Assembly (NCBI GenBank): GCA_018268895.1
Contig: JAFDVP010000007.1
Location: forward strand, 496,001-560,000
Source of the DNA: Acidobacteriota bacterium
Lineage (GTDB): Bacteria > Acidobacteriota > Terriglobia > Terriglobales > Acidobacteriaceae
Reading direction: 5' to 3'
DNA length: 64,000 bases
The notes below the pieces were generated by a model, which was not told the origin of the DNA, searched no databases, and worked only from the letters and a program-made list of their open reading frames with translations. Positions within the stretch are counted from its first letter, which is position 1; each line of letters starts with the position of its first letter. The position numbers were made by a program, and so were the translations under genes. Positions 50,863-60,460 of the stretch are shown piece after piece.

Positions 50863-51723
50863 CTAAGCCGACTGCTGTTCCTTCAGCCCCGTCATCCAGG
50901 CCAGCGACTGGTGCAGGTACTGCTTCATGTCCTTGCGGCTGACGATGGCGTCGAGGAAGCCGTGTTCGAGCAGGAACTCCGAGCGCTGGAAGCCTTCGGG
51001 CAGCTTCTGGCGGATGGTCTGTTCGATCACGCGCGGGCCGGCGAAGCCGATCAGGGCGCCGGGTTCGGCGATGTTCAGGTCGCCCAGCATGGCGAAGCTG
51101 GCGGTGACGCCTCCCGTGGTGGGGTCGGTCATCACCGAGATGTAGGGGATGCCCTCGCTGTCCAGGCGCGCCAGGCCCGTGGAGACTTTGGCCAACTGCA
51201 TCAGCGAGGCGATGCCCTCCATCATGCGCGCTCCGCCCGAGGCCGAGATGATGATGAGCGGGTTCCTGGTTTCGAGCGAGCGGTCCACGGCGCGGGCGAT
51301 CGTCTCGCCGACCACCGAACCCATCGATCCGCCGATAAAGCTGTACTCCATCACGGAGAGCACAATGGGCTGTGCCTGAATGTGGCCGATGGCGTTGACG
51401 ATGGCGTCGTTCAGGCCGGTCTTCTTCTGGGCATCGCGCAACCGCTTCTTATAAGGCTTCAGGTCGGTGAACTCCAGCGGATCGGTGGAGCGGAGGTCGA
51501 GGTCGACCAGTTCGTAGCCGGGTTCCAGCAGGCTTTCGATGCGCTCGCGCGCCCCGATGCGGAAGTGATGTTCACACTTGGGGCAGACGTTCAGGTTCGC
51601 CTCAAGGTCGGCCTTGAAGATGACCTGGTTGCAGCCGGGGCAGCGAACCCAGAGACCTTCGGTCCGCACCGTGCGCTCTGCGTCGTTGACGATCTCGTTG
51701 TCTTCGCGTTTGAACCAGCTCAT
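50863..51723 (-). CDS. accD: Acetyl-CoA carboxylase carboxyltransferase subunit beta (AccD)
   Basis: The 286-residue product is the beta subunit of the transferase half that makes malonyl-CoA for fatty acid synthesis. It starts with the zinc ribbon CPGC (about 28-31) and CPKCEHHF (about 47-54), and continues with VMEYSFIGGSMGSVVGE, ISASGGARMMEGIASLMQ and VMTDPTTGGVTASFAMLGD for CoA binding. ATG at 51723 begins MSWFKRE, the usual AccD start. Upstream on the same strand is DUF4126 copy 2; accA is not in the window. Confidence 0.96.
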   Translation of the reverse strand: MSWFKREDNEIVNDAERTVRTEGLWVRCPGCNQVIFKADLEANLNVCPKCEHHFRIGARERIESLLEPGYELVDLDLRSTDPLEFTDLKPYKKRLRDAQKKTGLNDAIVNAIGHIQAQPIVLSVMEYSFIGGSMGSVVGETIARAVDRSLETRNPLIIISASGGARMMEGIASLMQLAKVSTGLARLDSEGIPYISVMTDPTTGGVTASFAMLGDLNIAEPGALIGFAGPRVIEQTIRQKLPEGFQRSEFLLEHGFLDAIVSRKDMKQYLHQSLAWMTGLKEQQSA

Positions 51724-51842
51724 TCCCGGTGTGCCCTTCCAAAGTGCCTCGACTATTGTAGCTGGGTAGAAGCGGGGTGGGGAGGGGTGCTGGTAATAGA
51801 GGAAGTCCTGAAGCCGTGCCCTTAACAAAACAAGTGCCTGCT

Positions 51843-52331
51843 TCAACCTGTGACGATCCCCAGGCAGATGATGGTGCAGGCGATGGCGAAGAGGTCTTCG
51901 GTAAGCGTGACCTGCCACATCTTGCAGCCGATGCGGTGCGTGAGCTGGTGCCGCAGTTGATAGGCGGCGAAGGCCCCCACCAGCGCGCCCAGCACGCTGA
52001 GGATGACCCCCTCAGCTCCCGAGGCATTGAGACCCGAGGCGAGAATCGCCCCCACCAGTCCACCGACAAAGAAGCGGATCATCAGCACGGCGGGGCGCGT
52101 CGGCCGTGGGCTCAGCGAGAGCTTGTCGGCCGCATACTCGAGGAGAGCGAGCAGCGTCAGCACGATGGCGACCGGCAGCGTCGCGCACCACCACGCCCAT
52201 GAGTCCTGCACGGGAAGGTAGCCGAGGTACGCGAACCAGCAGAGCGCGGCCATGGGCGTCATGGTCCTCATGCCGGTGATAAACCCCAGCAGCGGAATCG
52301 CAATGAGCCAGGTCAGCACCTCAAGGGTCAT
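51843..52331 (-). CDS. DUF4126-like membrane protein, copy 2
   Basis: The 162-residue product has about four membrane helices and the pattern GFITGMRTMTPMAALCW near 17-33, EYAADKLSLSPRPTRP, and VLGALVGAFAAYQLRHQLT, which follows the order seen in the protein at 44556-45029. GGGGAG precedes the ATG. Function unknown. It is upstream of accD, with a 119-base spacer containing a short fragment of the MITE-like element (51809-51822). Confidence 0.8.
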   Translation of the reverse strand: MTLEVLTWLIAIPLLGFITGMRTMTPMAALCWFAYLGYLPVQDSWAWWCATLPVAIVLTLLALLEYAADKLSLSPRPTRPAVLMIRFFVGGLVGAILASGLNASGAEGVILSVLGALVGAFAAYQLRHQLTHRIGCKMWQVTLTEDLFAIACTIICLGIVTG

Positions 52332-52685
52332 CGGGGAGTCTCCCCTCCGTGGAACACCTTACACCTCCTGCGTGCAAGCGCGAAGCGGTAAGGTGGCTCC
52401 ACAGAGATGGACGTGCAGGCCAGGGGGAAGTTCCACTCTCCCTGTTCCCAAAGCAGGGTGGAACAGGGCGCTTCTTTCGCGGGATAGTTGAGTTGGCCGA
52501 GCTATGCGTGTTGGCAATGTTCAGAGGGAAGTTGTCATTTTAGGCGGAGCGGCCTGCGGGAGCGCAGTCGAAGGACCTGCATTCTTTTCCTTCAGCAACA
52601 ATCCACAGGAAGCAAAATGCAGGTCCTCCGACTACGGCTTCGCCTCCGCTCAGGATGACAACTCTTCTGGAAAGGGTAGGAGGCC
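52332..52685. other. Spacer with a type C composite repeat
   Basis: The 354 bases between DUF4126 copy 2 and glyA hold the type C element at 52531-52664 and a degenerate REP-like hairpin near 52350-52410 (CACCTTACACCTCCTGCG with CGCGAAGCGGTAAGGTGG). No gene is seen. Confidence 0.6.
52531..52664. repeat. Composite inverted repeat, type C copy 4
   Basis: AGTTGTCAT at 52531-52539 and ATGACAACT at 52656-52664 are exact inverted ends; GGACCTGCATT and AATGCAGGTCC form an inner 11-bp pair. The core CCTTCAGCAACAATCC and the CTCAGGATGACA end match the element at 11919-12029. Confidence 0.82.
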
Positions 52686-53963
52686 TTACGCGACCGGCTC
52701 CGGGTGACGGAGGAAGTCGTAGAGCGGGAAGCGGTCTGCCAGCTCCGTGACCTCGCCGCGAATCCTGCGCAGGGCGGCGGGGTCGTTGCGGTTCTCCAGC
52801 GCGCGGGCGATCCAGACGGCGACCTGCTTCATCTCGCCCTCCTTCATACCGCGCGTGGTCAGCGCCGGAGTTCCGACGCGGATTCCCGAAGGCTTCATGG
52901 GCGGGTTGGTGTCATAGGGGATAGCGTTCTTGTTGACGGTGATCCCGGCCTCGCCCAGCGCGTTCTCGGCCTCGGAGCCGAACATGCCCTTCTGGAAGAC
53001 GTCGACCAGCATCAGATGGTTGTCGGTTCCGCCGGAGACGATGCGGAAGCCCTCGGCGGCGAGCGCCTCGGCGAGCACCTTTGCGTTGGCGACGACCTGG
53101 TGCGCGTAGGTGGAGAAGGCAGGATCGAGCGCTTCCTTGAAGGCGACGGCCTTGGCCGCGACGATGTGCATCAGCGGGCCTCCCTGGTGGCCGGGGAAGA
53201 CGGCGCGGTCGACGGCTGCGGCGAGGTCCTGTGTGCAGAGCAGGAGTCCGGCGCGGGGGCCGCGCAGCGTCTTGTGCGTGGTGGTCGAGGTGATGTGCGC
53301 GTGCGGCACCGGCGAGGGGTGCGCTCCTCCTGCGACCAGTCCGGCGAAGTGCGCCATATCAATAAAGAGGTAGGCGCCGACCTTATCGGCGATGGCCCTC
53401 ATGCGGGCGAAGTCCCAGAAGCGCGGATAGGCGGAGCCTCCGCCCACGATGACCTTCGGCTTCTCGGCGATGGCCTTGGCCTCGAGTTCGTCGTAGTCGA
53501 TGGTCTCGGTGTCCTTGCGCACCTGGTAGCCGACGATGCGGTAGAGCTTGCCGGAGAAGTTGAGCTTGTGGCCGTGGGTCAGGTGTCCACCGTGCGCGAG
53601 GTCGAGGCCGAGGAGGGTGTCGCCGGGATTGATGATGGCCATGTAGGCGGCGGCGTTGGCCTGCGAGCCCGAAGACGGTTGCACGTTGACGTGCTCGGCG
53701 TTGAAGAGCTTTTTGGCGCGGTCGCGGGCGAGGTTTTCCACTACATCGGCGAACTCGCAGCCGCCGTAGTACCGCTTGCCGGGGTAGCCCTCGGCGTACT
53801 TGTTCGTGAAGACGGTTCCGGCGGCCTCGAGCACGGCGCGGGAGACGAAGTTCTCAGACGCAATCATCTCAAGACCTTCGTGCTGGCGAAGGATCTCGTT
53901 TTCAACCTGGGCGTAGACCTCAGGGTCTGCGGCGGCGAGCGTGGCGTTCGGATTAATGGACAT
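52686..53963 (-). CDS. glyA: Serine hydroxymethyltransferase (GlyA)
   Basis: The 425-residue PLP enzyme converts serine and tetrahydrofolate to glycine and methylene-THF, supplying one-carbon units. Seen motifs: [54 protein letters not shown] with the Schiff-base Lys, and [12 protein letters not shown]. Full length for the family. The ATG is preceded by an AT-rich stretch with a TAAAAT-like hexamer, so its own promoter is possible even though the esterase gene ends 48 bases upstream. Confidence 0.97.
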   Translation of the reverse strand: MSINPNATLAAADPEVYAQVENEILRQHEGLEMIASENFVSRAVLEAAGTVFTNKYAEGYPGKRYYGGCEFADVVENLARDRAKKLFNAEHVNVQPSSGSQANAAAYMAIINPGDTLLGLDLAHGGHLTHGHKLNFSGKLYRIVGYQVRKDTETIDYDELEAKAIAEKPKVIVGGGSAYPRFWDFARMRAIADKVGAYLFIDMAHFAGLVAGGAHPSPVPHAHITSTTTHKTLRGPRAGLLLCTQDLAAAVDRAVFPGHQGGPLMHIVAAKAVAFKEALDPAFSTYAHQVVANAKVLAEALAAEGFRIVSGGTDNHLMLVDVFQKGMFGSEAENALGEAGITVNKNAIPYDTNPPMKPSGIRVGTPALTTRGMKEGEMKQVAVWIARALENRNDPAALRRIRGEVTELADRFPLYDFLRHPEPVA

Positions 53964-54011
53964 ATCTATATTTTATGCCGGACGCGAAAGGCCCGGGGTA
54001 GGGCATAAGAA

Positions 54012-56012
54012 CTATCTCGGCGCGGATTCACCCTTGACCTGAAAGCGTTGCCCCAGCGCCCGCGTCAGATCCGGGAGATCGAGGTCTCGCAGAATACCGG
54101 GAACGATCACGCTGGGAGAGACATCGTTCAACTTCAGCTCCGTGATGGCCAGGAACGAGGTGGGCGACCTATCGCATTGAATCCTTTTGACCTTAGGCTC
54201 GAGCGTGGCGGCAAATATGCCGATGTTTCCGGCTGTGCCTACGGTTTGCACTGAAATCTCACGCGGATCGACATCGGGCCGCGACGCCAGATAGTGGAGC
54301 GCGTTGAGAACGTCATAGGTCTGCATCCCGGGCATCGATTTGCCCACGAGGATGGCGCGCATGGCCATCTGATAGTCGCTGCGATAGCCGGCGGTCGTCT
54401 TCTTCGGCGGAGCGCTCTCTCCCCAGCCGCGCGGGTCGATGGCAAGAACGAGATTGCCCTCATCCACGAGCTTTTCGATGGGGCCATTCGCGCCGGCATC
54501 GGCCGCCATTCCAGCAGGGTTGAGATAGAGCACGGCACGTTTGCGGGCCGGGCCTTTGGAGGGCTGAAAGACAAGTCCAGGCACGGTAATGCCGGGTTCC
54601 GGCTGGATTTTAATCTTTTCGATGCGGATGCCATTCTGCGAAGAGGAACCTGCCTCTTCGACAGAGGGATGGAGTGGCGTACCGGGTATGGCAAGGCGGC
54701 TTCTGAGCAACGGTGCGAGCTGCTGGATGTTTCTTGACGCTGGATGTTCCCTGAGGCTCCGCGCCAGCTTTGCGTTCAACGACTGTATGGTTTCAGCGTC
54801 AAGATAACTGGTGACCACCTGCCCGGAGGCTGTGGCGCTCAACTCGGCGGGCGTGTCCAGCTTGAACTCCGCTTCTACGCCGTCGTCCGTCCGCTTCTGG
54901 AGCGATTGCATGAACCATCTATAGGTTGCGAGGCGTCTTGGTTTCGACCATCCATGTGTATCGTCTGCTTCGAACAAGGAAACCTTGTCGTCGGCCCCCA
55001 GCAGATGAAAGATGCCCTTTGCCTCAGCGAAAGTCGCATGGGCACCGGCGATGGGGAAGAAGTCGCGCGTGGCCACTTCCATCTCGACTGGCTTCGGGGC
55101 GAAGCCGATGAGGAAGTCGGGAAAATCGAGGTGATCCGCAAGAAAATGATCCATCACCTGCTCTGAATCCTGCGGGCCGGGGTTGAGCCACATGGCGTTC
55201 CACGAAGTTATGTAGCAGGAGATGACGGCGGCCGCGATGCGGGGATCGAAGTTGGCGATATAGGCGGACTGTGTGCCTCCGCCGGAGTTGCCGGCAACAC
55301 CGATGCGAGACTTGTCGACGTCGTCACGGGATTCGAGGTAGTCGATCGCGCGAATGCCGTCCCAGATGAAGTAGCGGGCGATCGCGTTGCCGGTGAGCAG
55401 GGTCTGCAACCCGTCCGCCATGTGTTCGGCGGTACCGCTCGCAGACAGCAGCGATTTGTGCGTGACCGGATCGAGGTGCTGCAGCCGCTCGCCCTGACCG
55501 GCGGGATCGATGGCGATGACGAGGAACCCGCGCTTTGCCAGCGACACCCATACGGTCTGGTAGTTCGAATAGGACTTGCCTCCGGTGTCGTGCCCCGCCG
55601 TCCCTAAAACCGCGGGATACGGTTTGGGTGCATGCAGAGGGACATAGACATCGGCGGTGACGTAAAAGTGCGGGAGGCTCTGATAGACCAGCTTCTGGAC
55701 CATGTAGTCGTCGTGCCGCACGACGCCGGTAATCTGGGCATGGAGCGGGGTCTTTTCAGGCCATGCGCCGCCCAGCTCGCGCAGCCACGTCTTTCGTATG
55801 TAGGTCTGTCGATCAGCGATTGCAGCTTTGTCGCGGATGGCAGCGATTTCGTCGTGCCGCTTTGCCAGGTCCTGCTGCGCAAGGGTCGTGAGGTAGGCAT
55901 CGGTCATATCTGCCAACCCCGTTGTCACCTGCAATGGTGCTTGTGCGCCTGCCCCGCAGAATGCAGCGGCAGTGAAAGCGACGATCCATAGCGCCTTGTT
56001 CATGGGGGCCAT
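54012..56012 (-). CDS. Secreted two-domain acetyl-xylan-esterase-like alpha/beta hydrolase
   Basis: The 666-residue product has a signal peptide (about 1-24, AAFCGAGAQA) and two alpha/beta hydrolase-like domains. In the first (about 100-365) the nucleophile is Ser243 in VAGNSGGGTQ and His353 in DDTHGW is a fit for the triad. In the second (about 465-650) the equivalent GxSxG position reads VGTAGN with Ala594, so that domain seems inactive and may bind substrate. It should remove acetyl groups from plant polysaccharides or act on related esters. First ATG used; ATG at 56003 is nearby. The 48-base gap to glyA and 19-base gap to the GH57-like gene suggest one run. Confidence 0.8.
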   Translation of the reverse strand: MAPMNKALWIVAFTAAAFCGAGAQAPLQVTTGLADMTDAYLTTLAQQDLAKRHDEIAAIRDKAAIADRQTYIRKTWLRELGGAWPEKTPLHAQITGVVRHDDYMVQKLVYQSLPHFYVTADVYVPLHAPKPYPAVLGTAGHDTGGKSYSNYQTVWVSLAKRGFLVIAIDPAGQGERLQHLDPVTHKSLLSASGTAEHMADGLQTLLTGNAIARYFIWDGIRAIDYLESRDDVDKSRIGVAGNSGGGTQSAYIANFDPRIAAAVISCYITSWNAMWLNPGPQDSEQVMDHFLADHLDFPDFLIGFAPKPVEMEVATRDFFPIAGAHATFAEAKGIFHLLGADDKVSLFEADDTHGWSKPRRLATYRWFMQSLQKRTDDGVEAEFKLDTPAELSATASGQVVTSYLDAETIQSLNAKLARSLREHPASRNIQQLAPLLRSRLAIPGTPLHPSVEEAGSSSQNGIRIEKIKIQPEPGITVPGLVFQPSKGPARKRAVLYLNPAGMAADAGANGPIEKLVDEGNLVLAIDPRGWGESAPPKKTTAGYRSDYQMAMRAILVGKSMPGMQTYDVLNALHYLASRPDVDPREISVQTVGTAGNIGIFAATLEPKVKRIQCDRSPTSFLAITELKLNDVSPSVIVPGILRDLDLPDLTRALGQRFQVKGESAPR

Positions 56013-56031
56013 TGTATTGCGGCTTATCCCT

Positions 56032-58614
56032 TCAGAAAGCGCTGACGCCCTCTTCGGTGACCAATTGATCGACCTTGATATTCATCGCCTCGCCGAGTTT
56101 GCGGTAGTCCTCGCGCCACTCCTCGGTCCAGTAGGTCTTGTCGCTGCGTCGCAGCAGGTCGTTCCAGATGTTCTGCGCGCCCCACAAGTTGACCTCGAAC
56201 GGCACCTTGCGGAAGGTCTCCGCCATGGCCAGGGCATGCGTCAGCGCACCGTTGGCGGTGGGATCACCGGCGGCCGCGGCCTCAAGCCGCACCATCGCCC
56301 GTTTCATCCTCTGGCCCGCGATAAAGGTCAGTTGCTGGTGGTTCAGCGTAATGTGCTCCGCCGTGGCCTTCTCCACCAGCGAGAGGACGTATTCGGGGTC
56401 GAACGGCTCGGCTTCGAGGGCCTTCTTGAGCGAGGCGTTGATCGCGTAGTTGGCGGCGACTTCGAGGGCCGGCGGCGGCGAGATTCCGGTGTCGGTCAGG
56501 AAGTCGAGCAGCGAGGCGTGGTCGTCGTAGATCTTGCGCAGCGAATCCTCCATCTCATTCAGCGTCTGCGTCAGGATGGTCTGCAGGATGCGGTGCTGCT
56601 CGTCGGCAAAGAGCGAGAGCAGCGAGTAGGCTGCCGGTGCAGGGGCCGACTCCGAATCGTGCGCGCCGTTGGTCTCGCGAAAGTTCTGGTCGATCAGCCG
56701 GATGACCTCGGGGAGATTGGCGCGGCGCATCGCCAGCCCGACATTTTTGGAGAATGCCTTGAACGCCTGCGCCTGCTCAGGGTTGTCGGGGTCGTAGCGG
56801 CGCACGGCGGCGGAGATGTTCTGGTCGCCGAGGTGCAGCACGGCAAAGCAGATCTCTTCAGTGTCCTCGGTGATGCGCGAGTGGATCTGCGCTCCGCCCA
56901 GCGCCACGCGGCCTCGGCCAGAGGTGTAAACCTCATGGCTGGAGCGGTGCACGTCGTAGCAGAAGATCTCGCCGTCCTCGGGGTAGGGCCTGAAGATGGA
57001 GCTGATGGCGTAGTGGGCGCCCACCTGCTCGAGACCGATCTTCATGCTGGTGACGTAGCGGCGGTAGACCTCGGCCCCGGTGCCAACCTCGGGGATATTG
57101 CTGGCCGCACCGGCAAGGATGGAGAGGAACTGCTTCTCCAGCGCAACTCCCGGTTCGCCGAAGAGTTTGGCCGCCAGTTGCAGAACTCGTCCGGCGTAGG
57201 CAATCACCTGAACGGTTTCGATGCCCGAGATCTCATCGAAGAACCAGCCGCAGGAGGTATACATCAACTGCGTGTGGCGCTGGAGTTCCATCAGTTCCAG
57301 TGCCATCACCCGCTCCTCCTGTGTGAGCGGGTGCGACTGTTGCGCGGCGAAGAAGGCGCCGGTCTTGCCGTGCCGGTCGAGGATGACCTCGATGTAGGCG
57401 TCACGTGCGGCCCACAGGTCCTTGAAGAGCGACGCGGAGAGCTTCTCCGAGAGCGGAGCGGCGGCATCGCGGAGGAAGTCGAGCGCCTGGCGCAGCGGGG
57501 CGCGCCACTTCTGGTTCCAGCCTGCTCTTCCGCTGTTGCAGCCGCAGTTGGAGCGCCAGCGCTCCACCCCATGCGCGCAGCTCCAGGAGGTATCGTCGGC
57601 TACTTCTGCCTCCCAGTGCGGGGGAAACTTCGCCAGGAACTCGCTGTAGTTGGTGAGCTTCGCGTGCTCGTTGTCTTCAAGCCAGTGCATGGCGTAGGAG
57701 AGAGCCATCTCGCCATGCCTGTGGTGATGGCCGTAGCTTTCACCGTCGGTGGCGACGTGCGAGAGCGAGGCTTCGTCGGTGTGGTCGCAGTCCGTGGCAT
57801 CGAAGGATGCCAGCAGACGCTTGCCGAAGTCTTCGCCGCTGTTCAAAAGACCTTCAAAGGCGATGGCGCGCGAGGTAGGGCCGTCGTAGAAGAAGACGAC
57901 GATGCTCCTGCCCTCGTCGAGCTGAATACGATAAGGATGCCGTGTATCCACTGTCGCATTTGCAGTCGCGGTCCACTCGGCTGGGTTGCCGTCATTGGCG
58001 ATGCGCCGCACGCGGGCGCACTGGTGCGGCGCGAGGATCGTGAAACGGATGCCTTCCTGGGCCATCAGGTCGAGCACTTTGTGGCTGACGGCGGTCTCGG
58101 CCAGCCACATGCCCTCGGGCCTGCGGCCGAAGCGGCGCGCGAAGTCTGCGATGCCCCAGCGGATCTGCGTGCGCGCGTCGCGCTCGTTCGCCAGCGGCAT
58201 GATGATGTGGTTGTAGACCTGTGCGATGGCTGAGCCGTGTCCGCCGTGGCGCTCGGCGCTGGCGCGGTCGGCGTCGAGGATCATGCGATAGCAGCGCGGC
58301 GCGAAGTCGCAAAGCCAGCTCAGCAGTGTAGGGCCGAAGTTGAAGCTCATCCGCGAGTAGTTGTTCATGATGCGGATGATCTTGTTCTCGCGGTCGGTGA
58401 TGCGCGAGGCGCCGTTGGGCGCGTAGCACTCGGCGGTGATGCGGTCGTTCCAGTCGTGATAGGGCGCGGCGGAGTCCTGCAGCTCGACCGTCTCGAGCCA
58501 CGGGTTCTCACGCGGCGGCTGATAAAAGTGGCCGTGAATGCAGACGTAGCGCTCAGGCTCGGCGGTGGGGGGAGTGGAGGAGACGGGCTTGGTGGCTTGT
58601 TTTGACTTGGCCAT
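56032..58614 (-). CDS. DUF3536/glycoside hydrolase family 57-like protein
   Basis: The 860-residue product starts with a GH57-type domain: YVCIHGHFYQPPRENPW (25-41) with the His, EGMWLAETAVSHKVLDLM with Glu173 as the likely nucleophile, and HVATDGESYGHHHRHGE near 287-301 with Asp290 in the acid/base position. The rest is the DUF3536 region with helical content. GH57 enzymes act on alpha-glucans (amylase, branching), so glycogen or starch turnover is possible. GGGAGA precedes the ATG. It is first of the minus-strand run with the esterase and glyA. Confidence 0.9.
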   Translation of the reverse strand: MAKSKQATKPVSSTPPTAEPERYVCIHGHFYQPPRENPWLETVELQDSAAPYHDWNDRITAECYAPNGASRITDRENKIIRIMNNYSRMSFNFGPTLLSWLCDFAPRCYRMILDADRASAERHGGHGSAIAQVYNHIIMPLANERDARTQIRWGIADFARRFGRRPEGMWLAETAVSHKVLDLMAQEGIRFTILAPHQCARVRRIANDGNPAEWTATANATVDTRHPYRIQLDEGRSIVVFFYDGPTSRAIAFEGLLNSGEDFGKRLLASFDATDCDHTDEASLSHVATDGESYGHHHRHGEMALSYAMHWLEDNEHAKLTNYSEFLAKFPPHWEAEVADDTSWSCAHGVERWRSNCGCNSGRAGWNQKWRAPLRQALDFLRDAAAPLSEKLSASLFKDLWAARDAYIEVILDRHGKTGAFFAAQQSHPLTQEERVMALELMELQRHTQLMYTSCGWFFDEISGIETVQVIAYAGRVLQLAAKLFGEPGVALEKQFLSILAGAASNIPEVGTGAEVYRRYVTSMKIGLEQVGAHYAISSIFRPYPEDGEIFCYDVHRSSHEVYTSGRGRVALGGAQIHSRITEDTEEICFAVLHLGDQNISAAVRRYDPDNPEQAQAFKAFSKNVGLAMRRANLPEVIRLIDQNFRETNGAHDSESAPAPAAYSLLSLFADEQHRILQTILTQTLNEMEDSLRKIYDDHASLLDFLTDTGISPPPALEVAANYAINASLKKALEAEPFDPEYVLSLVEKATAEHITLNHQQLTFIAGQRMKRAMVRLEAAAAGDPTANGALTHALAMAETFRKVPFEVNLWGAQNIWNDLLRRSDKTYWTEEWREDYRKLGEAMNIKVDQLVTEEGVSAF

Positions 58615-58910
58615 GTTCTCCCTTAGAGGGTATCGCGGACGGAGAGGTTGGTGGAGTCACCGGTTCGGGGGGAGATCAGGGAAAACCGGCGAGATCGTAC
58701 TTCCTGAAGCTACTTCCCCCATTGTGGCGATTCGTAAAAACGTCGTCATTCTGAGGCGTAGCCGAAGAATCCCTGTAGTTTGCTCGCGCCTGCTCCGATC
58801 TTTGTGTTCGAGATTCACTACGCCCATATGAAATCTCTATAAAGTTGTGCGACATCCCCCAAAAATACGGGGATTCTTCGACTACGCCTCAGAATGACGG
58901 GTTAAGGTTT
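58615..58910. other. Spacer holding a type C repeat
   Basis: About 296 bases between the GH57-like and AlkA-like genes, mostly taken by the inverted element at 58744-58899. The GH57-like gene promoter should lie in 58615-58740 but is not resolved. No gene is seen. Confidence 0.6.
58744..58899. repeat. Composite inverted repeat, type C copy 5
   Basis: CGTCATTCTGAGGCGTAG at 58744-58761 and CTACGCCTCAGAATGACG at 58882-58899 are exact 18-base inverted copies. Next to each is GAATCCC/GGGATTC in the matching orientation, extending the pairing with breaks. Confidence 0.85.
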
Positions 58911-59633
58911 TCACTTCGTGTCGGGGAGAGCCATCGCCTTGCCGTTCGCCAGGTCGCAGGCGCGCCACATATACCAGCTTGCGATGGAGCGCCACGGCTC
59001 CCACTTCTTGCTGCGCCTGTGCATGGTCTCGGCGTTCGGCAGGTCGGAGGGCTCGACTTTCTTCGTGGGCTTGAGCCCCTGGAAGGTGAGCGCGAAGCCT
59101 TTGCGCACGCCGTAGTCGGAGACAGGGAAGACGTCGGGGCGGCCGAGACGGAAGATCAGCAGCATCTCGACGGTCCAGCGGCCGATGCCGCGTACCTGCG
59201 TCAGGTGGTCGATGATCTCGTCGTCGGACATCTTGCGGATCACTGCGAGCGTGGGAACGGTGCCGTCGATGGTCTTGGCGGCGAGGTCGCGCAGCGCGAG
59301 CATCTTGTTGTGCGACAGGCCTGCTGCGCGAAGCTGCTCGTTGGGGCAGTCGAGTAGATGCTGCGCCGAGGGATGCACGCCGATGCCCGAGACATCGTGA
59401 AAGCTCTCCAACATGCGCCTGTGGATCGTGGCCGCGGCTTTGCCGTGGAGCTGCTGATAGATGATCGACTCGACCAGCGCCTCAAAGGGCGAGAGGCCGC
59501 TCGACACGCGCAGCGCAAACGGCCCGGCGCGCTCGATCAGCTTGCCGAGTTTTGGGTCGGCTGCGGAGAGCTGTGCGATAGCGGCGGCAGAGTCGTAGCG
59601 CGGGGCGCGAGTAGTGGCACTGGGACGAGGCAT
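58911..59633 (-). CDS. DNA-3-methyladenine glycosylase II-like (AlkA/HhH-GPD) protein
   Basis: The 240-residue base-excision repair enzyme should remove alkylated bases. The helix-hairpin-helix LTQVRGIGRWTVEMLLIF lies at 144-161 and the catalytic Asp173 in VFPVSDYGVRKGF; ESIIYQQLHGKAAATI is the first conserved block. It lacks the N-terminal extra domain of E. coli AlkA. Its ATG at 59633 lies next to a long region without genes. No adaptive regulator is nearby. Confidence 0.93.
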   Translation of the reverse strand: MPRPSATTRAPRYDSAAAIAQLSAADPKLGKLIERAGPFALRVSSGLSPFEALVESIIYQQLHGKAAATIHRRMLESFHDVSGIGVHPSAQHLLDCPNEQLRAAGLSHNKMLALRDLAAKTIDGTVPTLAVIRKMSDDEIIDHLTQVRGIGRWTVEMLLIFRLGRPDVFPVSDYGVRKGFALTFQGLKPTKKVEPSDLPNAETMHRRSKKWEPWRSIASWYMWRACDLANGKAMALPDTK

Positions 59634-60460
59634 AAGTTTGACGGTATCGCATTCCTAAGATGCAGGGGAGGCAGTTGAGGCTTAGAATTTTTGCCGCTAT
59701 GAAGCCACAAGTGTTTTTGCTTGGTATGTCCCTGGTTTCGATTGGCCCTGTCTGTGTTCAAGCGGGTTGAAGGAAAGGTCTGGGAGACATGGTCCATTTT
59801 GGGAGAGTCGCTTAACGCTGAGACCGCGAGCTTCGATGAGAGCCATCAGATGCGAAGCGACAACAAGCTGACGAGTATCCAGACGACAGAACCTGACCCG
59901 CTTCTCTTCGAGATACCCTGGGCTACACCTTAAGGCCGCCACCACCGCAACGATGAAAGGCGGAAAGCACAAAATGCCGGGCTCAGTCTGTGACGGAAGT
60001 CATAGGTGAGGGTTCGATTTGTCGTTTAGGTTCTTGTGATGTTGTAAGCGGCGGTAAGAATGGCAGGCAGGAATACGGACTGTTTTGGTGTGGATTTACA
60101 AGGGCGATACCTTTCGGGCAGGGTAGATGTTGTGGTGCGTTTAGCCCGAAGCGCATCGATGCACGAGATGTTGTGCAGGCGGTTTTTTCGGGTGTCTCCC
60201 AGTGCTTCGATAATCGGATGTTGCAGGTGAAAAATCAGTTGCGAGTATCGCCCAGTGCTTAAATAATGCCTTTTTGCACTGCTATACTCGGAGTTCCAGA
60301 GGAAACATTTTCAGGCAGACGAGTGAAACCGGACGCCTGAGCGCCGGTCGTGTTCATTTGTGGCCGGTGATGGACAGGCAGGACCACCACAAACCTTGAA
60401 CCCTTCTCGCCCTGATCAGTCAGACGCCAGGCGAACCAGAGAGGAAGCAGGAAAGCACTC
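59634..60460. other. 827-base region without a recognisable gene, upstream of the act operon
   Basis: Two short ORFs (59721-59933 and 59990-60262) have no recognisable product, poor starts and unlike codon use, so they were not called. The base composition is less GC-rich than the flanks. A TATACT hexamer at 60283-60288 may be a -10 for the actA operon, leaving a leader of about 170 bases, and a poor AAATAA upstream gives no sure -35. CCCAGTGCTTCGATAAT and CCCAGTGCTTAAATAAT at 60206 and 60251 are near direct repeats. Confidence 0.5.
60283..60288 (+). promoter_or_regulatory. Possible -10 element of the act operon
   Basis: TATACT matches the sigma-70 -10 consensus at 5 of 6 bases. The -35 region is weak (TTAAAT at 60259 is 18 bases upstream). 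The actA start is about 170 bases downstream, a long leader. Confidence 0.35.

Noticed and set aside
55972..58233. 753-residue plus-strand ORF
   Set aside because: It lies antisense to the GH57-like gene, with the conserved motifs all in the minus-strand frame.
59721..60262. Two short ORFs before actA
   Set aside because: No recognisable product or ribosome-binding site, and codon use is unlike that of neighbours.
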